Shown: piece after piece, positions 17,144 to 25,296 of the stretch
Position numbering within the stretch: position 1 is the stretch's first letter
Layout: every line of letters begins with the position of its first letter
Origin: Thermococcus zilligii AN1
GTDB lineage: Archaea > Methanobacteriota_B > Thermococci > Thermococcales > Thermococcaceae
DNA: 64,000 bases
Direction: 5' to 3'
Assembly (NCBI RefSeq): GCF_000258515.1
Contig: NZ_AJLF01000001.1
Span: 992,001-1,056,000, forward strand
Position numbers and translations under genes: made by a program
The notes under the pieces: generated by a model
What the model was told of the DNA's origin: nothing
The model's input: only the letters and a program-made list of their open reading frames with translations
The model's database searches: none

Positions 17144-17287
17144 GGGGCACCAAAGGAAGTAGGAACAGGTTGTTATTAGGGTTTCTGAAAAAACAAACTG
17201 GCAGGTACACCAAAACAGCAAAAGCTGAGGGCAACGGCAACTGATCCATTTCACCCGTTTTGACTCCCACCAAAGCCCTCACAAGAC

Positions 17288-17297
17288 TTTTATAGGT
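17288..17297 (+). promoter_or_regulatory. TATA promoter element of tldD
   Basis: CTTTTATAGG, with a purine-rich run just before it, lies about 45 bp upstream of the tldD start at 17340, leaving a leader of roughly 20 bp that contains GGTGGT. Confidence 0.5.
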
Positions 17298-17339
17298 TGC
17301 TTTCCACCCGTCAATGGACAAAAGTAATCGGTGGTGGCC

Positions 17340-18707
17340 ATGGAAGCGCTCGAAAGGGCCCTCAGATGGGCCGAGGAAAACCTGAAGGCCGAGTACATTG
17401 AGCTCCGCTACGAGGATCTAAGAAAGACCACTTTGGGCCTCAAGGACGGCGTTTTTACGAGCTTTACAGGAAAGCTCCACAGGGGAGTCGCCATAAGGGT
17501 TCTGGAAGACGGCGCCTGGGGCTTCTCTTCAACCAGCGACCTTTCAAACCTCGAGAAGAAGATTGAAGAGGCCTACAAACTGGCAAAGGCCGTGGCCGGA
17601 ACAAAGAAAGAAAAGATAGAGCTGGCAGAGATAAAGCCAGTCGAGGACTTCGTTAAGAGCAGGATGCGGGTTAAGCCCGGCGAGGTGGACATCGGGGAGA
17701 AGGTGAACCATCTCAGGGAGCTGGAGAAGCTCCTTAAAGAGAATGAGGCCGTCAAAAGCGTCCAGCTTCGCTACGAGGACGGCGGTGGGAGAAAGCTCCT
17801 CCTGACCAGCGAGGGGACGAGGATAGAGTGGGACTACAACTACCTCTACCAGGGAGTATACGTCACGGGCAAGGCCGACGGAAAGCTGGCAATGGCGAGG
17901 GACAGCATAGGAGCGGTTGACTACGGCTGGGAGCTCATGACCGAGAGGGAGCCCAACGAGAAAGTCGCCGGGAGGGTGTTGAGGAAGATGCACAGCCAGC
18001 TTGAGGGCGTTGCACCGAAGCGCGGCGAATGGCCGATCGTTGCGGGCCCGATAGTGGTTGGCATCATCGCCCACGAGGCGCTTGGACACCTTGCGGAGGC
18101 CGACTTAACGATAAACTCGCCTTTCAAAGACCTGATCGGAAAGCAGATAGCCCCCGAGTACGTCACCATGAGCGAGCGCCACGTTGAGGGCGGCTTTGGA
18201 AACGACAGGTACGACGATGAAGGCGTCCCAGTAAGGGACATCCACATAATCGAGAACGGTATCCTCAAGGAAATCATGCTGAACAGGGAATACGCGGCGA
18301 AGTGGGGCATGGAGCCGAATGGCCACGCCAGAGCCGAGAGCTACCGCCATGCCCCGATAATCAGGATGAGGAACACTATCTTCGAGCCCGGCGACCATTC
18401 CTTCGAGGAGCTGATAGAGGACATCAAGTTCGGCTACTACGTCGTCGACTTCCGCGGCGGCCAGGCCCAGCTCAACTCGGCCTTCCAGGTCGGAATCCAG
18501 GAGGGCTACGTCATCAGGGACGGGGAGATAGCCGAGCCGATACGGGACACCTCCATCACTGGGGTTGCCATCGAAGCCCTCAAGAAGATCTCAGCGGTCG
18601 GCAACGACTTCGGCCTCGAGACCGGCTTCTGCGGCAAGGGGCAGACGGCCTTCGTGAGTTCAGGCGGCCCACACATGCGCTTTGATGGAGGGATCCTGAT
18701 CGGGTGA
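17340..18707 (+). CDS. tldD: TldD, metalloprotease subunit
   Basis: A 455-residue zinc peptidase subunit that works as a TldD/TldE heterodimer. In bacteria the pair removes leader peptides (microcin B17) and degrades unfolded peptides. The zinc motif HEALGH is at residues 245-250 (His245, Glu246, His249/250 region), and the C-terminal part ends with the family's GLETGFCGKGQ and GGPHMRFDGG segments. The start ATG 17340 follows GGTGGT. tldE starts 11 bp after its stop. The archaeal substrate is not known. Confidence 0.93.
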   Translation: MEALERALRWAEENLKAEYIELRYEDLRKTTLGLKDGVFTSFTGKLHRGVAIRVLEDGAWGFSSTSDLSNLEKKIEEAYKLAKAVAGTKKEKIELAEIKPVEDFVKSRMRVKPGEVDIGEKVNHLRELEKLLKENEAVKSVQLRYEDGGGRKLLLTSEGTRIEWDYNYLYQGVYVTGKADGKLAMARDSIGAVDYGWELMTEREPNEKVAGRVLRKMHSQLEGVAPKRGEWPIVAGPIVVGIIAHEALGHLAEADLTINSPFKDLIGKQIAPEYVTMSERHVEGGFGNDRYDDEGVPVRDIHIIENGILKEIMLNREYAAKWGMEPNGHARAESYRHAPIIRMRNTIFEPGDHSFEELIEDIKFGYYVVDFRGGQAQLNSAFQVGIQEGYVIRDGEIAEPIRDTSITGVAIEALKKISAVGNDFGLETGFCGKGQTAFVSSGGPHMRFDGGILIG

Positions 18708-18717
18708 GGTGGTGGAA

Positions 18718-20043
18718 ATGGAGAACCTCCTACGCTTCGGCGAGAAGCTTTTCGACGAGCTTGAAATAGCGGTTTACCGCTCCAGGAATGTCAGCGCGAG
18801 CGTTGAGTTGAACGAGATTTCGATGGCCTCGACGAGGAGCGGCGCTGTAACTGTAATCCGGGGGATAAAGGACAAGCGCCTTGGCATTGCGATCGTTGAC
18901 AGCGACGAGCCTGAAAGGATTAGGGAGGCAATAGAGCAGGCCGCGAAGATGTCGAAGCTCAACGGCAGAGATGAGAGGTGGGTCTCCCTCCCCGAGCCCG
19001 GAAAGTACAGGGAAAGGCAGAGGCCAAACTACGAGCTTGAGGAGGCTTCCCCGGACATACTCGTCGAGAAGCTCGTCCACGGGATAAAACTTGTCCGTGA
19101 GAAAGATAAGAGCGCGGTAGTTGCAGGTGGAGCCGGTGGTGTTTCCTGGGAGGAGAGGCACATCATCAACTCCCATGGCGTTGACGTCTCCCAGGAGGGC
19201 GGAGCTGCTTACGTGTACTTTGAGCTCGTCGGGAGGAAAGAAGGCGTAGTAACTCCGGGTATCTTCGACTTCGACGCCAGGAGAGACCTCAACCTCGACG
19301 TTGAAGGAACAGTTGAGAGGGCCGTCCAGAAGGTTAAGTGGGCCTACAGCGTCAAAGCCAGCAGGAACGAGGACGTCCCGGTTATACTCAGCCCGTGGGC
19401 AATAGCCGAGCTCTTCAGCTACGCCCTTCTTCCGGCCTTCAGCGGTGAACGCCTGGTCAAGGAGACCACCCCGCTCGCCGGAAAGATCGGAGAGAAGATA
19501 GCGAGTGACGTTTTGACCCTCTATGACGACCCGTTCCACCCCCTGTCGCTTGAGCCAGCCATAGCCGACGGCGAAGGTGTTCCAACGAGGAAGAACGTCC
19601 TTATCGAGGAGGGGACTTTCAGGGGCTTCGTCTGGGACAACTACTGGGCCAGGGTTTACGGAACCGAGAGCACCGGGAACGGTAAGAGAGACCTGGGGAG
19701 CGGTGGCATAAACATAGGCTTCCACAACGTGGTCATAGAGAACGGAAAGCGCTCCCTTGAAGACCTCATAGCGGAGATAGACCGCGGCTACCTCGTCGAC
19801 GGCCTTCAGGGTGCACATTCAAGCAACCCGGACAACGGAAACTTTGCCGTGACCGCCAACCCGGCATTCCTCATCGAGGACGGAGAAGTCAAGGGCGCGA
19901 GCGTGTTCCTTATTGCAGGAAACGTCTACGAGCTTCTTAAACAGGCGAGCGAGGTGACGGGGGAGCAGGCGGTTATACCCTTCATGACGACGATGATAGC
20001 GCCGCACGTAAAGTTCGAGAACGTGAAGATAGCCGGGAAGTGA
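18718..20043 (+). CDS. tldE: TldE/PmbA, non-catalytic partner of TldD
   Basis: A 441-residue paralogue of TldD without the HExxxH motif, as usual for TldE/PmbA. It forms a closed barrel with TldD. Typical segments are ISMASTRSGAVTVIRGIKDKRLG near the N-terminus, VIEGTFRGFVWDNYWARVYG-like text near residue 305 and VTANPAFLIEDGE near the end. RBS GAGGTGGT precedes ATG 18718. Co-transcribed with tldD. Confidence 0.92.
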   Translation: MENLLRFGEKLFDELEIAVYRSRNVSASVELNEISMASTRSGAVTVIRGIKDKRLGIAIVDSDEPERIREAIEQAAKMSKLNGRDERWVSLPEPGKYRERQRPNYELEEASPDILVEKLVHGIKLVREKDKSAVVAGGAGGVSWEERHIINSHGVDVSQEGGAAYVYFELVGRKEGVVTPGIFDFDARRDLNLDVEGTVERAVQKVKWAYSVKASRNEDVPVILSPWAIAELFSYALLPAFSGERLVKETTPLAGKIGEKIASDVLTLYDDPFHPLSLEPAIADGEGVPTRKNVLIEEGTFRGFVWDNYWARVYGTESTGNGKRDLGSGGINIGFHNVVIENGKRSLEDLIAEIDRGYLVDGLQGAHSSNPDNGNFAVTANPAFLIEDGEVKGASVFLIAGNVYELLKQASEVTGEQAVIPFMTTMIAPHVKFENVKIAGK

Positions 20044-20076
20044 TTTCCTTTTTCCCTTCAGCGTTTTGTTCAGGCA

Positions 20077-21069
20077 TCACAAAACCCTGAAGTCAATCGC
20101 GATGTTGACCTGCCTCGGCGCGTAGGGGCGCACCTTTCTACTGTCGAGAAACTCAACTGAAAGGCCGAGTTCCCTCGCAGCCGCCTTTATCTTTGCCCCG
20201 TGCTCGGAAAACGGGTCTTCTTCCGGGCCGAAGCCGTAGTAATGGATAACCCCACCTGGCCTGACGCTCATCATTGCCTCCCTCAAAAAGCGGTCGGCGA
20301 ACCTCGGGAGGTTCATAATCACGCGGTCGGCCTTGATTTTTCCGGCCACCCTTCTGACATCGCCCAAAATCGGGACGACGTTGTCGGCCCTGTTCAGGCG
20401 TATGTTCTCCTCAAGGTATCTCACCGCCCACGGGTTTATGTCGCAGGCGAAGACCAGCTTTGCCTTCTTTGCAAGAAGTATTGAGTAGGGGCCTACACCG
20501 GAGAACATGTCGAAGACGACCTCTCCTGCCCGAGTCTTCTCAAAAACCCTCATCCTCTCGGTGGCGAGCCTGGGGGTGTAGTAGACTTTAGCCACGTCGA
20601 GCTTCAACCTTATCCCGTTCTCGCGGTGTACAGTTTCAGTCCTTTTTTCGCCAGCGAGGTGCACCAGCTCCCTCACACGGTATTCGCCCTCAACTTTGCT
20701 CCCCTTGGCGAAGACCGCCTTTATGTTACGGTGGACTTTCAGAATGGCCTCTCCAATGGCCCTTCCGTGGGGCATCAGCTCCCCGGGGAGTTCAATTATT
20801 GCTATGTCTCCAACGATGTCGAAGGAACTCGGAAGGAGCGGCCGGAGCTCTTTTGGAACACCAACAACCTCGCGGTAGCTGTGGGGTCTCCTTTCCAGCC
20901 TCTCAAACTCGGCCTCAACGAGCTCGAAGCCTTCAACGGGCTTTGTAACTGGGAACAGGATAAACTCACCCTCGCGTTTCACGGCGTAACCTTCGGCAAG
21001 AACGCCGAGTTCGAGGAGTTGCCTTCTGACCCTTTCTGCCTCTCGTTTTGGGACCTTTACGGCGAGCAT
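20077..21069 (-). CDS. trm5b: tRNA (guanine-N1)-methyltransferase, Trm5 family
   Basis: A 330-residue enzyme methylating N1 of G37 next to the tRNA anticodon, which prevents frameshifting and in archaea is a step toward wyosine. An N-terminal D1 domain (1-70) is followed by the D2 region (LPSSFDIVGDIAIIELP, HRENGIRLKLDVAKVYYTPRLATER) and the SAM domain (VVFDMFSGVGPYSILLAKKA, ACDINPWAV) with motif IV VIMNLPRFA. The start is ATG 21069; no Shine-Dalgarno is seen and TTTAAAAATC (complement of about 21113-21122) lies 45-55 bp upstream, so a short leader is possible. It is divergent from tRNA-Glu. The b subtype is a guess from the short D1. Confidence 0.85.
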   Translation of the reverse strand: MLAVKVPKREAERVRRQLLELGVLAEGYAVKREGEFILFPVTKPVEGFELVEAEFERLERRPHSYREVVGVPKELRPLLPSSFDIVGDIAIIELPGELMPHGRAIGEAILKVHRNIKAVFAKGSKVEGEYRVRELVHLAGEKRTETVHRENGIRLKLDVAKVYYTPRLATERMRVFEKTRAGEVVFDMFSGVGPYSILLAKKAKLVFACDINPWAVRYLEENIRLNRADNVVPILGDVRRVAGKIKADRVIMNLPRFADRFLREAMMSVRPGGVIHYYGFGPEEDPFSEHGAKIKAAARELGLSVEFLDSRKVRPYAPRQVNIAIDFRVL

Positions 21070-21146
21070 CGGTGGTGCTTCATCTTCGAATTCAAAAACG
21101 TTGCCCTGCGAAAGATTTTTAAATCCCCACCCTTCCCTAATATCGG

Positions 21147-21224
21147 GCCCCGGTGGTGTAGCCCGGTCAAACATGCGGGCCTTTCGAGCCCGCGCCCCGG
21201 GTTCAAATCCCGGCCGGGGCACCA
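21147..21224 (+). tRNA. tRNA-Glu (anticodon TTC)
   Basis: Acceptor GCCCCGG (21147-21153) pairs with CCGGGGC before A-CCA (21221-21224); anticodon stem CGGGC/GCCCG encloses loop CTTTCGA, giving TTC. The T arm is CCGGG-TTCAAAT-CCCGG. CCA is encoded. A/T-rich TTTTTAAAT at 21115-21123 is a fitting promoter about 25 bp before the 5' end. Confidence 0.95.
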
Positions 21225-21374
21225 GAACAGCCCTTCTCAGAACTTTACACCCCTTTTAGGGCTGAGTTATTACATTTCCAAGCCAGGCTTGCTTGAGAGC
21301 AACACCAGCCCTGGCGAATCCAAAAGAAAAAGCTTTTATGCAAATTTCAGGAAATTCAATGTGGGGGTTATCCT

Positions 21375-21743
21375 ATGGAGCCCCATGAATTCAAGCTGAC
21401 CGAAGAGGGACTTAAGGCAGTCTTACCTCCTATGGAAGCGGATATAATGGAGTATATGTGGAGAGTAAAAGTCGCCACCGCCGGGGAAGTTTACGAACAC
21501 CTAAAGCCCAAGTATCCCGAGATGCGTCGTTCAACCGTGAGCATACTAATGAACCGCCTCTGCGATAAAGGCCTTCTCAAGAGGAGTATTGACCACGGAA
21601 AGGGCGGAATGAGGTATGTTTATTCAGTCACAACAACCAGAGAAGAGTTTGAAAAGAAAATAGTCCAGAAGATACTCGACGCCCTCATGAGCAACTTCAG
21701 AGAAGCCACATATGCCTACCTCTCCAACATAAAGGGGAGATGA
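21375..21743 (+). CDS. BlaI/MecI-like winged-helix regulator
   Basis: A 122-residue DNA-binding protein of the penicillinase repressor (BlaI/MecI/CopY) fold. The pattern MEADIMEYMWRVKVATAGEVYEHL (residues 16-39) and RRSTVSILMNRLCDKGLLKRSID, then a wing with RYVYSVTTTREEF, is diagnostic. The C-terminal helix would dimerise. It is followed after 6 bp by an M48-type membrane peptidase, a pairing that recalls bacterial BlaI-BlaR1, where the peptidase inactivates the repressor. Lactam resistance is not expected here, so the signal would be something else. Confidence 0.78.
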   Translation: MEPHEFKLTEEGLKAVLPPMEADIMEYMWRVKVATAGEVYEHLKPKYPEMRRSTVSILMNRLCDKGLLKRSIDHGKGGMRYVYSVTTTREEFEKKIVQKILDALMSNFREATYAYLSNIKGR

Positions 21744-21749
21744 GGGAAA

Positions 21750-22553
21750 ATGCGCTTTCTCCTCCCCATAGGCCTGATGTTCGCACTTGCATACTTGGCC
21801 CATGGAGAAGCTGGAGTTCTTGCGGGGCTGGTTGTCCTCGCATCCGTCCTAATGGTTGGGGCCATGAGTCTGCCCCGTCTTAACAGCGGTTACTCCCCCC
21901 TTGAAACCGTTAATCCACCCCTCTGGGAAAAAATTCAGGAATTGACCAAAAAGCTCGGCCTCAGGAACGTTAAAGTCTATGTCTTAGATGCCTACATTCC
22001 AAACGCCTACTCCTTCAGGAGAAACGTCGTGCTGTCCCTCGGCCTGTTTGAGGTTCTCGACGAGGATGAAATCGTAGCTATCGCCGCCCACGAGATTGGC
22101 CATATCAAGAACAGGGACACGGTCCTGTTCCCCCTGCTGGCTTACCTTAGAATCTTCTCGTTTATAATGCCCTTTGCCATACTGGCACTCAGCGGCAGTC
22201 TGGTTCTCTTCATGTTATCACTTTCGCTGTACCTCTGGTATGAGCTTGAGAGATCATCATGTCTCAAGGGCAGGGAGTTTAAAGCCGACGACGTGGCCGT
22301 CAGGATTTTGAACGTGCCATTTAGCCTGAAGAGGGCCCTGGAAGAGCTAAAGTACTACGAAGACCTGATGTCGCAGGTTAGAAAACATGCTCTGCCCGGT
22401 ATAGAACCTGCCATGGAGAGAAAACCGCCTGAAAGAACATACTGGACGCCAAGTTTTCTCTTCCTTCCAACCCACCCACCCTACGACGACAGGATCTTCA
22501 GAATAGTCTCGCTTATAGAAGCAAACGAGACCAGAAGAAAACGCTCTAACTGA
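21750..22553 (+). CDS. M48-family membrane metallopeptidase (HtpX/BlaR1-like)
   Basis: A 267-residue peptidase. Two N-terminal membrane segments (residues 3-17 and 21-40) are followed by a soluble segment and the zinc motif HEIGH (His114, Glu115, His118), then another hydrophobic hairpin (about 126-165). The likely third ligand glutamate lies in KGREFKADDVAV near residue 178. Length and layout match HtpX-like M48 proteins, also related to the M56 domain of BlaR1. ATG 21750 follows GATGAGGG. It is in one unit with the upstream BlaI-like gene and perhaps the following dCMP deaminase. Confidence 0.8.
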   Translation: MRFLLPIGLMFALAYLAHGEAGVLAGLVVLASVLMVGAMSLPRLNSGYSPLETVNPPLWEKIQELTKKLGLRNVKVYVLDAYIPNAYSFRRNVVLSLGLFEVLDEDEIVAIAAHEIGHIKNRDTVLFPLLAYLRIFSFIMPFAILALSGSLVLFMLSLSLYLWYELERSSCLKGREFKADDVAVRILNVPFSLKRALEELKYYEDLMSQVRKHALPGIEPAMERKPPERTYWTPSFLFLPTHPPYDDRIFRIVSLIEANETRRKRSN

Positions 22554-22568
22554 GGGAGGGCTCCCGCG

Positions 22569-23102
22569 ATGGAAGTGGAAATAGTCCTGGACAAGGAAAA
22601 GGCCGAGAGGATAAAAAAGATCCGCCCGACGAAGGACGAGTACTTTATGCTAATAGCGAAGCTCGTCTCGCTGAGGGCAACCTGTCCCCGGCTTCGAGTA
22701 GGGGCCGTTGCCGTTAAAGATGGCTACATCCTCGCCACGGGTTACAACGGTGCCCCGAGGGGGATGGACCACTGTATCGATGTGGGGTGTCTCATAGTGG
22801 ATGGCCACTGCCACAGAGCCGTTCACGCGGAACAGAACGTCATAGCGATGGCCGCCAGAAAGGGCATAAGCCTCGAAGGCGCCACGCTCTACGTTACCCA
22901 CTTCCCATGTGACACCTGCTTTAAACTTCTCGTCAATGCCGGCATTAGGGAGATAGTCTACGAGGAAATGTACCCCAACAGAGCAACTGAGATACTACTC
23001 AAAGAAGCCCAGGAGAAGGGCATAATAAAAATCAGGCAGTTCAGGCTAAAGAAAGAAAGGGTCAAGGCATTTCTGGAAGAACTCTTCAGGGAGGACTTCT
23101 GA
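22569..23102 (+). CDS. dCMP deaminase family protein
   Basis: A 177-residue zinc-dependent deaminase converting dCMP to dUMP, the precursor of dTMP. The zinc site is complete: HAEQN (His and catalytic Glu) and PCDTC. The upstream substrate loop GYNGAPRGMDHC with nearby Cys/His residues is typical of dCMP deaminases/ComEB. The N-terminus has an extra charged helix of about 20 residues. Start ATG 22569 lies 15 bp after the peptidase stop. Converges with the DUF2304 gene with no gap. Confidence 0.88.
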   Translation: MEVEIVLDKEKAERIKKIRPTKDEYFMLIAKLVSLRATCPRLRVGAVAVKDGYILATGYNGAPRGMDHCIDVGCLIVDGHCHRAVHAEQNVIAMAARKGISLEGATLYVTHFPCDTCFKLLVNAGIREIVYEEMYPNRATEILLKEAQEKGIIKIRQFRLKKERVKAFLEELFREDF

Positions 23103-23465
23103 TTATCCCTCCTTATTCTTCTCCAGCCTTTCGTTGATCTCCTTCAGTTCGATGCCGACTTTTCTGGTTAGCTCCGTTATCTCCCTCTCCACCCTGTCGA
23201 TCTTGGCGTAGAGCTCGAACACAAGGAGGAAGAGAAGCCCTATTGAAACCACAAAGAGGGCATCAAGACCCCTGCCAAGCCCGAGCAAGTCCTTGATTTC
23301 CGCGGAAATGGAGAGGGGAAAGAGTGCAACCAGTATAAAAACCCCAATCACAAGCCCCCAGGATAAAAAGCCCTGCCAGTCGATCTTTCCCGCGCTGTAG
23401 TCCCTGTAAACCCTAAACAGCAGATACGCGAGGACAAGTATCGCAACGAATTGAACCGCGTACAT
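23103..23465 (-). CDS. DUF2304 membrane protein
   Basis: A 120-residue protein with three hydrophobic segments (residues 3-18, 35-52, 70-88), then a charged coiled-coil tail (KIDRVEREITELTRKVGIELKEI). This layout is that of DUF2304, a family found beside GT2 glycosyltransferases of the polyprenyl-phosphate sugar synthase type. GGAGGTGATGGATC precedes the ATG. It lies 6 bp downstream of a HAD-GT2 fusion gene on the same strand, and probably acts with it at the membrane. Confidence 0.75.
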   Translation of the reverse strand: MYAVQFVAILVLAYLLFRVYRDYSAGKIDWQGFLSWGLVIGVFILVALFPLSISAEIKDLLGLGRGLDALFVVSIGLLFLLVFELYAKIDRVEREITELTRKVGIELKEINERLEKNKEG

Positions 23466-23471
23466 GATCCA

Positions 23472-24794
23472 TCACCTCCACCTATCAAACAGGAGGTTTA
23501 GGGCTATCTTTATACCCTCCTTAACGTTTGTCCCCTTTCTCATGGAGTAGTCAGTATAAACAGCCTTGATCGGAACCTCGGCAATTCTGCAGCCGTTTTT
23601 GGTGACCTCAACGATGATCTCGCTTGAAACCGCGTACCTATCGCATGTTATCCTGATCCGGGAGGCGCATTCACCGCTGAAGCATCTCAATCCGCTCTGA
23701 CTGTCGCTCACGTATTTACGGGCAAATACAGCCGTTATCACGTCGAGAACAAAGTTTCCGAACTTCTTTACGAAGGGCATCTGACTGGTGTCTCCCTTCA
23801 AACGGGAGCCAACGGCAAAGTCGGCTTTCCCCTCGACAACGGGCTTCATAACGCGAAGGGCGTCCTCTACGAGGTGCTGACCATCGGCGTCGAAGGTTAT
23901 AATAATTTTGGCACCCTTTCTTACGGCATAGGCAAGTCCAGTGCCGAGAGCCCCCCCAAGTCCACGGTTTATCAGATGGGTGATAACGTGGACACCGAAT
24001 GACCGCGCTATCTCCCCCGTTCTATCCCGCGACCCGTCGTTTACCACCACTATCTCATTTCGTCTGAAATAGCGAAGAAGGCCCGAAAGGACGGCGCCAA
24101 CGGTCAGTTCCTCGTTGTAAGCAGGAACGACGACGTAAGTCGAGAGCAGTTTTTCCATGAAGGGAACGAACTCCTCCATCGTTGGTATCTCAAAATCAGG
24201 GGTAACGTCGACTGAGAAGCTCATTCTGCCGGAGTCGTGTGAGGTAATGAGGACGCTCAGGGCACCTGCTTTCCTTGCGGCAATGACATCATAGCCGTGG
24301 TCGCCCACGACGAGGGTTTTCTCAGGTGGGATTTTCAGTTCATCGAGGACCCTCTTTATCTGTCCCCCTTCGGGCTTTAGCTCATCCGGTGGAACGTCCT
24401 CCCTCGCAACCACAGCGTCAAAGTACTCCGCAATGTCGTTCTTTTCAAGGGCCAGGAGGGCGGCTTTCCTGGAGCTTCTTGTGACGATTGCCATTTTAAT
24501 TCCCCTGTCCCTGAGGAACCGGAGGGACTCAACCACGCCGGGAAAGAGAAAGCTGTCCTTCATCCTTTCGACTTCGAGCTCAACCTGGTGGGAGTGAAGT
24601 TCCTCAAAGGGGATCCCTGTTTCCCGGGAAATCCTGAGAAGGGACTCGTACATCGGGCTCAGGTTTCCCATTAAATCGTCGCTTACGCCAGCCTGGAGGA
24701 GTCGTTTTCTGAGTTTGTCCTTCAGCTCTGAAAATGATTCCTTCGCCCCGATTAACGTGCCATCGAGGTCGAAAACAACCAGCCTTACGTCCAT
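23472..24794 (-). CDS. HAD phosphatase fused to GT2 dolichyl-phosphate sugar synthase
   Basis: A 440-residue two-domain protein. Residues 1-220 form a HAD hydrolase: motif I VVFDLDGTLIG, motif II IVTRSSR, motif III Lys and motif IV VVGDHGYDV. Residues 223-440 form a family 2 glycosyltransferase: VVVPAYNEELTVGAVLSGL, VNDGSRDRTGEIA and the metal motif TFDADGQHL, then GSRLKGD and a QSGLRCF block as in dolichyl-phosphate mannose/glucose synthases. The product would be a polyprenyl-phosphate sugar for glycosylation. GGGGTGGCAG precedes ATG 24794; the start overlaps the 3' end of an Lrp-type regulator gene by 10 bp. The HAD role (self-regulation or precursor dephosphorylation) is open. Confidence 0.8.
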   Translation of the reverse strand: MDVRLVVFDLDGTLIGAKESFSELKDKLRKRLLQAGVSDDLMGNLSPMYESLLRISRETGIPFEELHSHQVELEVERMKDSFLFPGVVESLRFLRDRGIKMAIVTRSSRKAALLALEKNDIAEYFDAVVAREDVPPDELKPEGGQIKRVLDELKIPPEKTLVVGDHGYDVIAARKAGALSVLITSHDSGRMSFSVDVTPDFEIPTMEEFVPFMEKLLSTYVVVPAYNEELTVGAVLSGLLRYFRRNEIVVVNDGSRDRTGEIARSFGVHVITHLINRGLGGALGTGLAYAVRKGAKIIITFDADGQHLVEDALRVMKPVVEGKADFAVGSRLKGDTSQMPFVKKFGNFVLDVITAVFARKYVSDSQSGLRCFSGECASRIRITCDRYAVSSEIIVEVTKNGCRIAEVPIKAVYTDYSMRKGTNVKEGIKIALNLLFDRWR

Positions 24795-25267
24795 CTGCCA
24801 CCCCTCTTGCCGACTTCTATCCAGCACTCTTTGAAGACATCGTAGATCGCGCTCCATTCTATGTATTCAAGGGAGTTGCCCAGGGCCTTTCTAAGCCGCG
24901 ATGCAAAAGCCTTCATCTCGTCCATGTCTTCAAACTCCGCTATTATAACAGCATGAGTTCTCCCGCTCGTCCTGAAGATGGATTCAACGTTTTCATAAGC
25001 CGCGAATTTCTCAAGGATAAGATCTATATCAGGCCCCTCAACTTTCAGTTTCAGCAGAAAGAGGACTTTAACGTACTTATCGAGGAAAGCCGGGTCGACA
25101 ACAGCGGAATAGCCCTTTACTGCCCCGAGTTTCTCCAGCTTCTCAAGCCTGTTTCTGACGCTCGCAGGCGAAAGGTTCACTTTCCTGCCTAACTCAGTCA
25201 GGGTAATCCTCCCCTCCTTTCTAAGGATTCTGAGTATCTCCCTGTCCTTCTCGTCAATACCGGGCAT
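24785..25267 (-). CDS. Lrp/AsnC-family transcriptional regulator
   Basis: A 160-residue regulator. An N-terminal helix-turn-helix (LRKEGRITLTELGRKVNLSPASVRNRLEKLEKLGAVKGY, residues 13-51) is followed by a RAM ligand-binding domain (about 70-150). GGTGAAGACA precedes ATG 25267. It overlaps the HAD-GT2 gene by 10 bp and starts 30 bp after the tyrS stop, so all four genes from tyrS to DUF2304 may be one transcript. Target and ligand cannot be read from the sequence. Confidence 0.85.
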   Translation of the reverse strand: MPGIDEKDREILRILRKEGRITLTELGRKVNLSPASVRNRLEKLEKLGAVKGYSAVVDPAFLDKYVKVLFLLKLKVEGPDIDLILEKFAAYENVESIFRTSGRTHAVIIAEFEDMDEMKAFASRLRKALGNSLEYIEWSAIYDVFKECWIEVGKRGGRWT

Positions 25268-25296
25268 TGTCTTCACCAGAAATGAAGAAGATAAAA

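Noticed and set aside
18730-19818. A 362-codon minus-strand open frame
   Set aside because: It is the mirror of tldE, whose protein is fully recognisable; long antisense frames are common at this GC content.
20626-21399. A 257-codon plus-strand open frame over trm5 and tRNA-Glu
   Set aside because: It is antisense to a clear Trm5 gene and reads through the tRNA; the residues show no domain and no ribosome binding site.
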